Origin: Myxococcota bacterium
GTDB taxonomy: Bacteria; Myxococcota_A; UBA796
Direction: 5' to 3'
Length of the DNA: 64,000 bases
Assembly: GCA_029251165.1 (NCBI GenBank)
Contig: JAQXDW010000054.1
Location: 142,896-206,895, forward strand
Shown in pieces: positions 16,325-24,725 of the stretch (its first letter is position 1; each line of letters starts with the position of its first letter). A program made the translations under genes and the position numbers. The notes beneath the pieces were generated by a model. It searched no databases and had not been told where the DNA came from. It saw only the letters and a program-made list of their open reading frames with translations.

Positions 16325-17950
16325 ATGATCCTCCTGCCCCTGCTGCTGTCTTGCACACCTGCGGTTCCCGATGACCTCCCAGAGCACACCGTCGCCTTTG
16401 CTGGAGACATCCTGCTGGGCCGTCGGCTGAACACCGCACTGCACGACCCGGCGGCCCGCGAGCAGATCCTCAGCGAGGTTGCTCCCCTCTTCCAGGCTGC
16501 AGATCTCGCGGTGGTCAACGCGGAAGGCGTGATCGCGCTGGGGGGCGACTTCAACGACAAGGGCGAGCCCCGCCCACACATGTACCGCGCCCACCCCTAC
16601 GCCATCGATCTGCTCGCCGGATCGGGCATCGACGTGGTCACTGTCGGCAACAACCACAGCAACGACTACGGCCCAGATGCCCTCACCGAGATGCTCGATC
16701 GGGTACGAATCGCAGGCATGGACTATGCCGGAGGCGGACACAACCTCGAAGACGCAAAGACTCCCGCCTACGTCACCGTCGGCGACACCGTGGTCGCCAT
16801 CGTCGGCGGCGATCTCACCGCCACCCGCAACCACAACGCCACGAAGAAGCGGGCCGGGACACTGCTTGTCAATGGCATGAACCCCAAGCTGGAGGATCGC
16901 GTCGTCGCGGTCTACAGCAAGATTCTCGACGAAGCACGCGCACATGCCCACGTCGTCCTGCTCTCTCCGCACTGGGGAGAGAACATGAAGGGCGAGCCCA
17001 CCGCGCTGACCCGCAGCCTCGCCCGCCGACTGATCCGCGCAGGCTACGACGGAATCCTGGGGCACTCCGCCCACTGGATGCAAGGTATTGAGCTGATCGA
17101 TGGACGACCGGTTCTCTACGACGCCGGCAACCTCGCGATCGACTACAGCACCGGCGATCCCAACAGCACGACCTCGGTCTTTACCCTCACCTTCACTCAG
17201 GCCGGCATCACCTCCGTCCGGGCCACGCCGATTCACCTCAAGGCAAACCGAACCCGGCTGGCGACTGGCACCACCGCAGCGAGCATCCGAGAGCGGCTCA
17301 CCGAGCAGTCCGCTGCCCTCGGAACGCCTCTCCGCGCCGAGGGCGGCGATCTCGTCCTCGACTGCGATCCTGGCCGCCTCTACCTGCCCGACAGCCCGCC
17401 GCCTGAGCGCCCTGTCCCCGCAGCCCCCCGGCTCGCGGAGACCGGCCGCATCTTCGACACCCTTCCCCCCGATGCCACTCCGATCGATGTGCGCTGGAGC
17501 AACGGCATCTCTCTCGTCGGCTACTCCGTGCTCCTCGACAAGCTGCCCACGCCCAAGGCTGGCAACATCGTGGATCTGTACTGGCGCATCGAGGAGCCCC
17601 TGGAGGATGCGCTGATGATTCGGATCAATTCCCAGCAGCTACAGGACGGTCGCAGGTCCGCTCGGGCGACGTATGACCACATCCCGGGAGACTGGATGTT
17701 GCCCGCGACAGCATGGCCGGTCGGGAAGATCATCCGGGATCGCAGCCTCATCCGGCTGAAGTTCACGCCAGAGGGCGACGTCGAGACCTGGGTGGGTCTG
17801 CGCGGGGCACGTTCTGCGCTTATTCCAGAGCATCCAGTTCCAGATCCAACCAGCCGAAGCAAGGACCTCGTTCTCCTGCACACCGCCACATACACACAAG
17901 GCTCGGCGCGGCTGTTCGACGTGCTCGACGGACAGCGCGCCGAAGACTGA
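16325..17950 (+). CDS. CapA-family (PGA synthesis protein-like) metallophosphatase-fold lipoprotein
   Basis: A 541-residue protein with an N-terminal lipobox (MILLPLLLSC) and a CapA domain: VAFAGDILLGRR, VVNAEGVI, VVTVGNNHSNDYGPDAL, VVLLSPHWGENM, GYDGILGHSAHWMQGIE and PVLYDAGNLAIDY, i.e. the complete Asp/Asn/His metal-site pattern of the calcineurin-like CapA family. CapA proteins are needed for poly-gamma-glutamate capsule in Bacillus but most homologues are uncharacterised. Residues about 375-541 form an extra beta-rich C-terminal region of unknown role. No other capsule gene is nearby. The mature protein should sit in the envelope. Confidence 0.85.
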   Translation: MILLPLLLSCTPAVPDDLPEHTVAFAGDILLGRRLNTALHDPAAREQILSEVAPLFQAADLAVVNAEGVIALGGDFNDKGEPRPHMYRAHPYAIDLLAGSGIDVVTVGNNHSNDYGPDALTEMLDRVRIAGMDYAGGGHNLEDAKTPAYVTVGDTVVAIVGGDLTATRNHNATKKRAGTLLVNGMNPKLEDRVVAVYSKILDEARAHAHVVLLSPHWGENMKGEPTALTRSLARRLIRAGYDGILGHSAHWMQGIELIDGRPVLYDAGNLAIDYSTGDPNSTTSVFTLTFTQAGITSVRATPIHLKANRTRLATGTTAASIRERLTEQSAALGTPLRAEGGDLVLDCDPGRLYLPDSPPPERPVPAAPRLAETGRIFDTLPPDATPIDVRWSNGISLVGYSVLLDKLPTPKAGNIVDLYWRIEEPLEDALMIRINSQQLQDGRRSARATYDHIPGDWMLPATAWPVGKIIRDRSLIRLKFTPEGDVETWVGLRGARSALIPEHPVPDPTSRSKDLVLLHTATYTQGSARLFDVLDGQRAED

Positions 17951-17955
17951 GCCGG

Positions 17956-18321
17956 CTACTCCAGCGCGTCACACACCATCTGTCCGACCAGCGGTGAGGC
18001 GAGCTGGTTGTCCAGCAGGATCGGCTTGGGGCCGGTGTCTGAGAGGACCTCCGTGCGGACCTCGCAGGGATCGATGCTGCCGATCAGGAAGCGCACGGTC
18101 ATGGTGTGCTCCTTGTTGCCGATGAGCGGGGTGTAGAGAATGGCGACGTCGACTGACTTGTCACCACCGAGCAGCCCGGTGGAGGCGCCAACAACGCTGG
18201 TGCTTTTGTAGGTGCCGCCGGGGTGTCCGATGGTGCTGACTTCCTCGGCGATGGCATCGAGCTCACCTTCGGGAATGGGGACGCTGAGCTGGCAGGCGGA
18301 CAGGATAGAGAAGAAGAGCAT
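17956..18321 (-). CDS. Small lipoprotein of unknown function
   Basis: A 121-residue protein with a lipoprotein signal (MLFFSILSAC) and a beta-rich mature part (STSVVGASTGLLGGDKSVDVAILYTPL, MTVRFLIGSIDP) with two further Cys (positions about 87 and 118) that could form a disulfide. It converges on the CapA-like gene with only 5 bp between stops. No family recognised. Confidence 0.65.
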   Translation of the reverse strand: MLFFSILSACQLSVPIPEGELDAIAEEVSTIGHPGGTYKSTSVVGASTGLLGGDKSVDVAILYTPLIGNKEHTMTVRFLIGSIDPCEVRTEVLSDTGPKPILLDNQLASPLVGQMVCDALE

Positions 18322-18926
18322 GCCCAGACCTTACTCCGGTCATCTCGCCCGGTGTTCTTCTCCCGCTCCCTGTTGGCAGCCGGCGGCGGCTCACAGCAGC
18401 ACCGACAGGCCTGAACCAGAAGAAGAAATGGCGGCCAACCAGAGGTCGGCCGCCGTCTTCAAGGGCAGCGCACTGCGCGCATCATCTCGCTACATACTGT
18501 TCTGGTGGCCATCGATCTGGTCGCCAAGTTGATCAACCGTCTCCCTGCAACCATCTACATTGTACAGAGAGTGGGACCAAGGGAGATCGACGGCGCTACG
18601 GCTTCTCTCACATCCACCGCATCCTTCGCCATCCGGAGCCCGTTCCAGTGTGTCGCATGATGATGTTCAAAGAGCATGTCTTGAAGAGGCGACCGAACCA
18701 GGAGGACAAGCCGTAATGGTCAGGTCTGGGTGTGTGACAGCGGTAGGCACACGTCTTCTTCTCAAGACGGCCTGATTTTCGGCCGCTGCTTATGTCATTA
18801 GCAAGGAGCGTGCCTTCTCTAAAATAACGTGATTATCGGCTTTTTATCATACCGTGACCCAGCAGGCTGACAGTTCGTGTCAGCCTGTGGTGACAAATTT
18901 TGTCGGCTTGACGCTTTTCGACCGGC
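18322..18926. other. Intergenic stretch of about 600 bp
   Basis: No reading frame looks coding. The right end holds the inverted repeat at 18863-18887 downstream of the membrane protein gene. Base composition falls toward AT near 18780-18860. Confidence 0.5.
18863..18887. repeat. Perfect 10-bp inverted repeat with 5-base loop
   Basis: CAGGCTGACA and TGTCAGCCTG flank GTTCG. It lies 40 bp past the stop of the 18927-20615 gene. No T-run follows on either strand, so it is either a weak terminator/3' stabiliser or a protein-binding palindrome. Confidence 0.7.
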
Positions 18927-20615
18927 TCATGGTTGTACCGTTGTACGAAGTTCCTGACCGATCTCTCCCTGCCATGCGGGAGACATCCGCCACAGCATGC
19001 CGACGAAGCCACGGGGCAGGCTGAAGGCCTCAACAAGCTCGGCACCCAGCTCAGCGGTGAAGCCCGTGTGAAAGGGTTCTCCCCGGGGATGAACGGTGTA
19101 GAGAAGAGAGAAGTCCCGGACTCCATCTGGAAACGGGCCGACGTCTGCGGTGAAGCGGTAGCCATCGTCGGGCGGAGGCGGTGCCCCCTGTCCATCATGG
19201 CGCAGCGCGCTTCCGTCGATCCGACGCGGCGCAGCAGGTTCACGCCCGGCAGCGAGGACATCGATGTCGATGCGATCCCAGCGCAGCCCCCGATCGGCAG
19301 CCTCCATCACGAACATGTCGGCGACCGGAACCCGGGGGTTGGCGTACAGCACAAAGCCCACCGCTGCGCCTGGCTCGGCAGCGATGATGGCATCGACCGC
19401 CTCTGGAACCGACCACTCTTCCGCCAGGGAGCTGGAGGGAATGAACGGCCGCTCCGGACGAGGCCAATTGCCCCAGCGCTTGAGGTTGTCGGGGCCAAAG
19501 TCGAGGGTACGCAGCGGCCGGGGGTCATTCCAGTCGGTCCAGACCGCCGCAGTGACCCGGAGCTGCCAGCCCCCCGCGCAGACCATCAAGAGCATCCAGA
19601 CCGGCCAGCCCCGCAGCATCCGAAGCCCCACAGAAGCGCACAGCAGCAGCGGAGGCAGCAGCGGCAGGAGGTAGCGTGGCTCCCGCCGGCCGATCAGCGA
19701 CAGGGCAACGAAGCCACCGACGACAGCGAGGAGGGCCAGCCGCCCACGCCGCTGGCGGGCCGCCAGCGGAGCCGCCAAGCAGAGCACCATGCCAGGCCAG
19801 CCCACAGCATCCTTGAGCACCGCAGGGTAGTACGACAGGTGACTCCAGCGCAGTCGCTCGACAAGAGAAGGCACTGCGCTGGCAGAGTCCATTGGCTGCT
19901 CGGGACTCGCCAGAGAGGCGGAGAGGTAGGGCATGAAGCTGTCGGCAACCAGCGGCATCCAGATCAGCAGCGGAGCCAGACCACCGAGGACATAGCGGAC
20001 CGCTTCCCTCCGATTCCCGGCCCGAAGTGCGCCAACAACAACGACAATTGCTGGTAGTACGTAGAACAGCACCAGCGAGTACTTCACCAATGCTCCCAGC
20101 CCAGCCAGCGCTCCGACCAGGGCTGGGCGCTTCGTCAGCCCATCGCTGGCGGCCAGCGCGCCGAGGCTCACCGCCAGCCAGCCCGCGCACAGCAGATCCC
20201 ACTCCAGGTGCTCGACCGCGCTCCAGGTCATCGGGCTCGCGACCAGCATCAGCCACGCCAGCACCGGTGCCAGCACGGCCCCCTTCGACAGCCGCCCCAT
20301 CCCCCACCACACGCCACACAGCGCCAGCCAGCCAGCGAACAGCGGCGCGGCATCGGTCAGTCCCAGTCCGTAGCCGAGACCAGCGACGAGGTGGCCGACC
20401 GGTGGCTGTGGGACAACCTGGCTGATGAGGTGACCCATGGCATCAGAGGGAGCCGTGAGCAGCTCAGCGTAGATTCGCCGTGATCTAGACAGCAGCAGGG
20501 GCGCATCACCCGTCAGGCTGCGATGCGATGGCAGGATCCGAACCGCCATCAAAATACCGGTTACAACAGGTATAATGGCAGATAGAATGTTGCGTTTTTG
20601 GAAGAGTTCTGGCAT
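18927..20615 (-). CDS. Polytopic membrane protein, GT-C (GT39/ArnT-like) glycosyltransferase fold
   Basis: A 562-residue protein with about ten hydrophobic segments in the first 370 residues and a soluble extracytoplasmic C-terminal domain. The first loop after the N-terminal helix carries SHRSLTGDAPLLL, an acidic site where GT-C enzymes place the catalytic Asp, followed by amphipathic sequence SQVVPQPPVGHLVAGLGYGLG, as in dolichyl/undecaprenyl-phosphate-sugar-dependent transferases. This assignment is by topology and that motif only; donor and acceptor are unknown. AT-rich DNA upstream separates it from a divergent PilZ gene. Confidence 0.6.
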   Translation of the reverse strand: MPELFQKRNILSAIIPVVTGILMAVRILPSHRSLTGDAPLLLSRSRRIYAELLTAPSDAMGHLISQVVPQPPVGHLVAGLGYGLGLTDAAPLFAGWLALCGVWWGMGRLSKGAVLAPVLAWLMLVASPMTWSAVEHLEWDLLCAGWLAVSLGALAASDGLTKRPALVGALAGLGALVKYSLVLFYVLPAIVVVVGALRAGNRREAVRYVLGGLAPLLIWMPLVADSFMPYLSASLASPEQPMDSASAVPSLVERLRWSHLSYYPAVLKDAVGWPGMVLCLAAPLAARQRRGRLALLAVVGGFVALSLIGRREPRYLLPLLPPLLLCASVGLRMLRGWPVWMLLMVCAGGWQLRVTAAVWTDWNDPRPLRTLDFGPDNLKRWGNWPRPERPFIPSSSLAEEWSVPEAVDAIIAAEPGAAVGFVLYANPRVPVADMFVMEAADRGLRWDRIDIDVLAAGREPAAPRRIDGSALRHDGQGAPPPPDDGYRFTADVGPFPDGVRDFSLLYTVHPRGEPFHTGFTAELGAELVEAFSLPRGFVGMLWRMSPAWQGEIGQELRTTVQP

Positions 20616-20698
20616 CTGAAAGAAAATGCCTCAAAAATCTGAGAAGACGACCGTTATGTGAAGCGTATCCTTGTATCTTGCCCTACATCGAGGTCTCC

Positions 20699-21373
20699 AT
20701 GAAGCAGCCCCTCAACAACCAAACACCCACCAACGTAGAGGTCCTCTGCCTAACACCGAGTGGGCCGGTGATGTTCATGGGGCGCGCGCAGCTCGACGAA
20801 GAGAATGAGATCGACATCGCGCTCACCGCTGCTGCCAGTGACACCCTCACCGGCTGCCAGGCAATCCTCTCCTTCCCCGCTGATCAGGATGCTCCGCGCA
20901 TCACCGCCAAGGTCCTGCGCACGGAAGGCGAGCACGTCTTCCTGTCTTCCCCGCAGCTCCGGCCGCGAGACAAGCGCCTCTACCCACGCCTCTACGGCAA
21001 CATCCCGCTGCGCTTTCAGGCGCATCACCCCGACGAAGGCGAGCTGGTCATCCACCGCTGGTTGGCGGGAAGCACTCAAGATATCGTACCTCGACCCTGG
21101 TTTATCCCTGAGCCATTCATGGACTTCAGCGTCAACGGCCTCAGCTTTGAGTCTCCAGAGGCGTGCGTCGAGGGCTCGCTGCTGCTGCTTCACATGGGCG
21201 TCGGAGAGTCTGGGGATCGCTGGCGGGCGACCGGTCGGGTCATCCGAACGACCGCGATCCCCGACAGCAGCCCGGCCCTCTACCAGGTCGCGATGTCCTT
21301 CGAGGTCATCCCGGATGCCGCAATGGAGGCCCTCTCTGACTTCACCCTCTCCATCCAAGAGGCGCTGCTTTAG
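20699..21373 (+). CDS. PilZ-domain protein (putative c-di-GMP receptor)
   Basis: A 224-residue protein with an N-terminal beta-rich YcgR-like half and a PilZ half: RDKRLYPRLYGNIPLRF supplies an RxxxR-type motif near residues 90-100 and FMDFSVNGLSFES the second D/NxSxxG motif. PilZ domains bind cyclic di-GMP to control motility or exopolysaccharide. The start is the ATG preceded by GAGG; a TTG seven codons upstream is less likely. It lies 25 bp before a polytopic membrane protein, possibly in the same transcript. Confidence 0.78.
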   Translation: MKQPLNNQTPTNVEVLCLTPSGPVMFMGRAQLDEENEIDIALTAAASDTLTGCQAILSFPADQDAPRITAKVLRTEGEHVFLSSPQLRPRDKRLYPRLYGNIPLRFQAHHPDEGELVIHRWLAGSTQDIVPRPWFIPEPFMDFSVNGLSFESPEACVEGSLLLLHMGVGESGDRWRATGRVIRTTAIPDSSPALYQVAMSFEVIPDAAMEALSDFTLSIQEALL

Positions 21374-21397
21374 CCCATAGGGTAGCCGGTCTTCCGA

Positions 21398-22993
21398 GTG
21401 GCACGACCCCGCCAGCGGGAGTGGGCGCTGTCCCATCTCCTCCCTTACCTCCTGGCCCTGCCGCTCGCGGCAGGGCTTCGGCGCATGGCGTACGACGGGC
21501 TGGATCTGCGCAGCATGCCCGGCCCCGGCGGGGTGAAGATGATCACCGCCCTGGCTGAAGGCAACACCGGGCGAGACTGGTGCACCTGGCTCATCGCTGC
21601 GGTGCTCCCCCTGACCGATGGGGCCATCCTTCCTGCCAGCCGCCTCGTCATGGAAGGCGGGGCGCTCGCGGCCGTCTTCGGAGCCACCCTCGCCGGACAT
21701 GCCCTGAGCGGCTGGCGGGCGGGGCTGTGCGCTGGCGGCCTGGCTGCGACCTGGAGCTGGCTCGTCTTCACCTCGGTCACGCTCGGCGCAGACGCACCGG
21801 CTTGTGGGCTGGCGTGGCTGGGCGTCGGGCTGTGCTGGATGGCGGGTCGAGCGGGACTGCTCGGGCTGCCCGTGAGCCTCCTCGGTGCAGGCCTGGTGGC
21901 GTTCGCTGCGGCGGTGAAGATCGTCGCGCTGCCGGCGGCTGCGCTCCTGGCCATCGGACCGCTGCTCGCCCGAAAGTGGTGGCACGGTCTGCTGCACGCC
22001 GCAGCCGCAACAGCCGGACTGCTGTGGGGACAGGACCGCTGGCTCTCCAGCGGAGAGAACCACATCTCCAGTGTTCCCGCCCTCGACCTCGACGTGATTC
22101 TCGAGGGACTGAGCCGGGTCGAGGCGCTCCTCGGCAGCACCATCCGAGAGGACATCCTCCTCCAGCTTCTCGCGCTGGGTGTGGTCGGTGCGCTGGTGCC
22201 AGGTCGACGATGGCTCCCTCGGCTCCTGCTCGCGGGCCTGACGGTCGGCGTCTTCGGGTTCACGGCCCAGACCATCTCCGACAAGCTGCGCCCCCGCTAC
22301 CTCGTGCCGGCCAGCCTCGCCCCCATCGTCCTCTCCGGCGTCCTGCTCGCCCTGCTGCCTGCGCTCTGTGCGTCCATCAGGCGGCTGCGGCTGCTGCGTC
22401 CGCTGGCGTGGGTGCCGCTCGTCGGGGTGTGCGGAGGACTGGGCCTCGATGCCCTGGGGCTGCTGCACGGCTGGTCGTCGCTGGTCGCCCGCTTTGATGA
22501 CACCCGGCCCGCGACCCTCTCCGAGCCGCCGCCAGGCTGGCTGCTTCGCTACCACCGCCTCCCTCGGATCATGCTGACCGACCACACCGCCGTCGGCGCG
22601 GCTGCCCTCGTCGAGCTTGCACGCAGCGCCCCAGCCGGCGGCGCAGCCATCATTCCGCTGAGAGACGCCCGTGAGTTCCACCTCACCGCTGCGGCTGCGC
22701 TGGCGGAGCGTCCCTACACGGTGCTGGAGAGCCGTCGGTGCTGTCAGGGCGCAGACACGGACTGCGCGGCGCAGACGGTTGCCGCCCTGGATGCTGCCGG
22801 TGCGCGCCTCATCCTTCCCGCGGCTGCGGGCGCAGACAACCGGGTGCCCCACCAGCACAAGGCGTTCGCCCGCGCGCTCCAGACCGCCGCCGAGTCGATC
22901 CGCCCGATGGAGGCCGCCGGTTCCTGGTGGCAGGTGTGGCAGGGAGCCGGCTCCAGCGGGGTGCTTCCGTGCCCCCAGCGGCGGGGACGGTGA
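21398..22993 (+). CDS. Polytopic membrane protein, possibly GT-C-like
   Basis: A 531-residue protein with roughly ten hydrophobic segments in residues 10-360, then a soluble domain with a Cys cluster (ESRRCCQGADTDCAAQ). The segment MITALAEGNTGRDW and an overall layout like the gene at 18927-20615 suggest a related glycosyltransferase-type fold, but no decisive motif is visible. Start GTG. Its TGA overlaps the ATG of the following lipoprotein by one base, so the two are coupled. Confidence 0.6.
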   Translation: MARPRQREWALSHLLPYLLALPLAAGLRRMAYDGLDLRSMPGPGGVKMITALAEGNTGRDWCTWLIAAVLPLTDGAILPASRLVMEGGALAAVFGATLAGHALSGWRAGLCAGGLAATWSWLVFTSVTLGADAPACGLAWLGVGLCWMAGRAGLLGLPVSLLGAGLVAFAAAVKIVALPAAALLAIGPLLARKWWHGLLHAAAATAGLLWGQDRWLSSGENHISSVPALDLDVILEGLSRVEALLGSTIREDILLQLLALGVVGALVPGRRWLPRLLLAGLTVGVFGFTAQTISDKLRPRYLVPASLAPIVLSGVLLALLPALCASIRRLRLLRPLAWVPLVGVCGGLGLDALGLLHGWSSLVARFDDTRPATLSEPPPGWLLRYHRLPRIMLTDHTAVGAAALVELARSAPAGGAAIIPLRDAREFHLTAAAALAERPYTVLESRRCCQGADTDCAAQTVAALDAAGARLILPAAAGADNRVPHQHKAFARALQTAAESIRPMEAAGSWWQVWQGAGSSGVLPCPQRRGR

Positions 22994-24699
22994 TGCTGCT
23001 CCTCGCCATCCTCCAGGGCTGCACCACCCCTGCCCCGCCGGCAACCCGAGCCGAGCTGGTCCTCGATGCCGGCTGGAGCACAGCCCCCTGGCGCCAGCCA
23101 ACAGGTCACCCAGAGCTGCGCATCGAGGGCACCTTCGACCTCGGGCCTGATCCCGGCACGGGGAGCGTGCTGCGCATCGAAGGGGGCTGGTGGCACATCA
23201 CCGCGACGGTCAACGGCACGCCGCTTCCGTCGGTCACGGGGGGACTGACCGAGGCCCTCATCTCGGTCGGGCCGCACCTCCGCTCTGGTGAGAACACCCT
23301 CGCCCTCCAGGTCGTCGCACCCGCAGGGGTCGATCCGATCCTCACCGGAGGCAGCCTCTCCTCGGTCGGGCGCGGCAGCGGCACCGCGCTCCTCCAGGCT
23401 CCGCCTCGACTGCTGCTGCGCCCAGCGGCCCACGTCTCCGATGCATGGCTCGAGGTCCGAGACGGCCAGCTCTATCCCCACGCTGAGATCAGCGGTGCGC
23501 CGGCTGGCGCAGTCGTCGCATTCTCCGCCACCCTCGACGGCAATGTCCTCGCTGATCTCGGCCGCGCCAGCATCTCAGAAGGCCGCGCCGATGCCCCTCC
23601 GCTGCCCGACGACCTGCCGAGCTGGGCTGCGGGATCTGCCCGCCTCCTCCACCTCCACGCCGTCCTCCTGGATGCCGACAGCCAGCCCCTCGATGACCTG
23701 ATCGTGCGCACCGGAGCCCGCGCGCTGACTGCGGCTCCCCTCGCCCTCGACGGTGAGCCCCTGCGGCTGATGGGCGCGCGGGTGGTCAACCAGGGTCCGC
23801 AGACCAGCCTCTCGGAGTCCCTCGCCCGGCTCGCTCCCGCCGGCATCAACGCCGCTGAGATCCACGGCGAGACCTTTCGCCGAGACTGGCTCGATGCTGC
23901 GGATGAGCTGGGACTGCCGCTGGTCGTCGTGCCCCGATGCATCGGGCGCTCCAGTCGACACACCGGCGAGCGCGCGTCGCTCCTGGCGACCATGGCGCAG
24001 CAGGATGCCGCCACCGCTCGCCTCCTGCGCACACACCCCTCCGTAGTCCTGCTTGCCACAGAGGGTCCTGCACCGGAGAAGATGCCGCTGTGGACCGAGG
24101 CGCTCGCCGAAGCCAAGATACCGATCGCCGGAGCAGATCTGCCGGCCCGAGTGCTCAGCCTCAAGCGCGGTGAGGGCCTGACCGATCCGACCCTTCGCTG
24201 CCAGCCACGGGACTGCCGCGGCGCCTGGCTCGTCGAGCTGACGCCGTGGTGGCGGACCCTGCGCACGGGCGACAAGCCCGACAGCCCGACCCGCTGGCGC
24301 CTGCTGTCAGAGGCGCTGGTGTCGTACATGACAGCGGAAGGGAGCATCGGCGCCATTGTGCCCTCTGCCAACCCCAGAGAGGTCGCCGGCTGGGAGAGTG
24401 CGTGGCAGGCTGCCGCAGCCGAGCTGTCCATCCCAGTGGTGTCCGGAACCGGACGCGGGCGCTCGGAGGTCGTGGTGACCGGGGCGGCACCCGGCGAGAC
24501 AGTGTGGCTGTCTGCTGCACAGGCACCGACGGTGGGTGCCATCGCGGATACCAAGGGTGTTGCTCGGCTCTCGCTGTGGCATGACGGCTCAGCCAGCGTT
24601 CGGGTCGGCGACGTCACCGCGCCTGTGATCCTGGAGCCCGGACACTGGGAGGGCTACGCCTGGCAGACCGCGGTCGCTGAAGTCAGCCTCCAGCGGTAG
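22993..24699 (+). CDS. Lipoprotein resembling glycoside hydrolase family 2 with altered catalytic motif
   Basis: A 568-residue lipoprotein (MLLLAILQGC). Its layout follows GH2: an N-terminal galactose-binding-like beta domain (ITATVNGTPLP...GPHLRSGENTLALQV, about 40-110), an immunoglobulin-like domain (about 120-230), then a TIM-barrel start APLALDGEPLRLMGARV, SLARLAPAGINAAEIHG and DAADELGLPLVVVPR. The acid/base motif, normally NE after HPSV, reads HPSVVLLATEG, so Glu is kept but the preceding Asn is lost. It may be an inactive or divergent glycosidase. The start is coupled to the upstream membrane protein. The long in-frame extension upstream only shadows that gene. Confidence 0.65.
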   Translation: MLLLAILQGCTTPAPPATRAELVLDAGWSTAPWRQPTGHPELRIEGTFDLGPDPGTGSVLRIEGGWWHITATVNGTPLPSVTGGLTEALISVGPHLRSGENTLALQVVAPAGVDPILTGGSLSSVGRGSGTALLQAPPRLLLRPAAHVSDAWLEVRDGQLYPHAEISGAPAGAVVAFSATLDGNVLADLGRASISEGRADAPPLPDDLPSWAAGSARLLHLHAVLLDADSQPLDDLIVRTGARALTAAPLALDGEPLRLMGARVVNQGPQTSLSESLARLAPAGINAAEIHGETFRRDWLDAADELGLPLVVVPRCIGRSSRHTGERASLLATMAQQDAATARLLRTHPSVVLLATEGPAPEKMPLWTEALAEAKIPIAGADLPARVLSLKRGEGLTDPTLRCQPRDCRGAWLVELTPWWRTLRTGDKPDSPTRWRLLSEALVSYMTAEGSIGAIVPSANPREVAGWESAWQAAAAELSIPVVSGTGRGRSEVVVTGAAPGETVWLSAAQAPTVGAIADTKGVARLSLWHDGSASVRVGDVTAPVILEPGHWEGYAWQTAVAEVSLQR

Positions 24700-24725
24700 A
24701 TTGCCTGCCTGACCTGGAGCCGAAG

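Noticed and set aside
20750..23101. 783-codon minus-strand frame
   Set aside because: Crosses three plus-strand genes antisense, low-complexity Gly/Glu/Gln/Arg composition.
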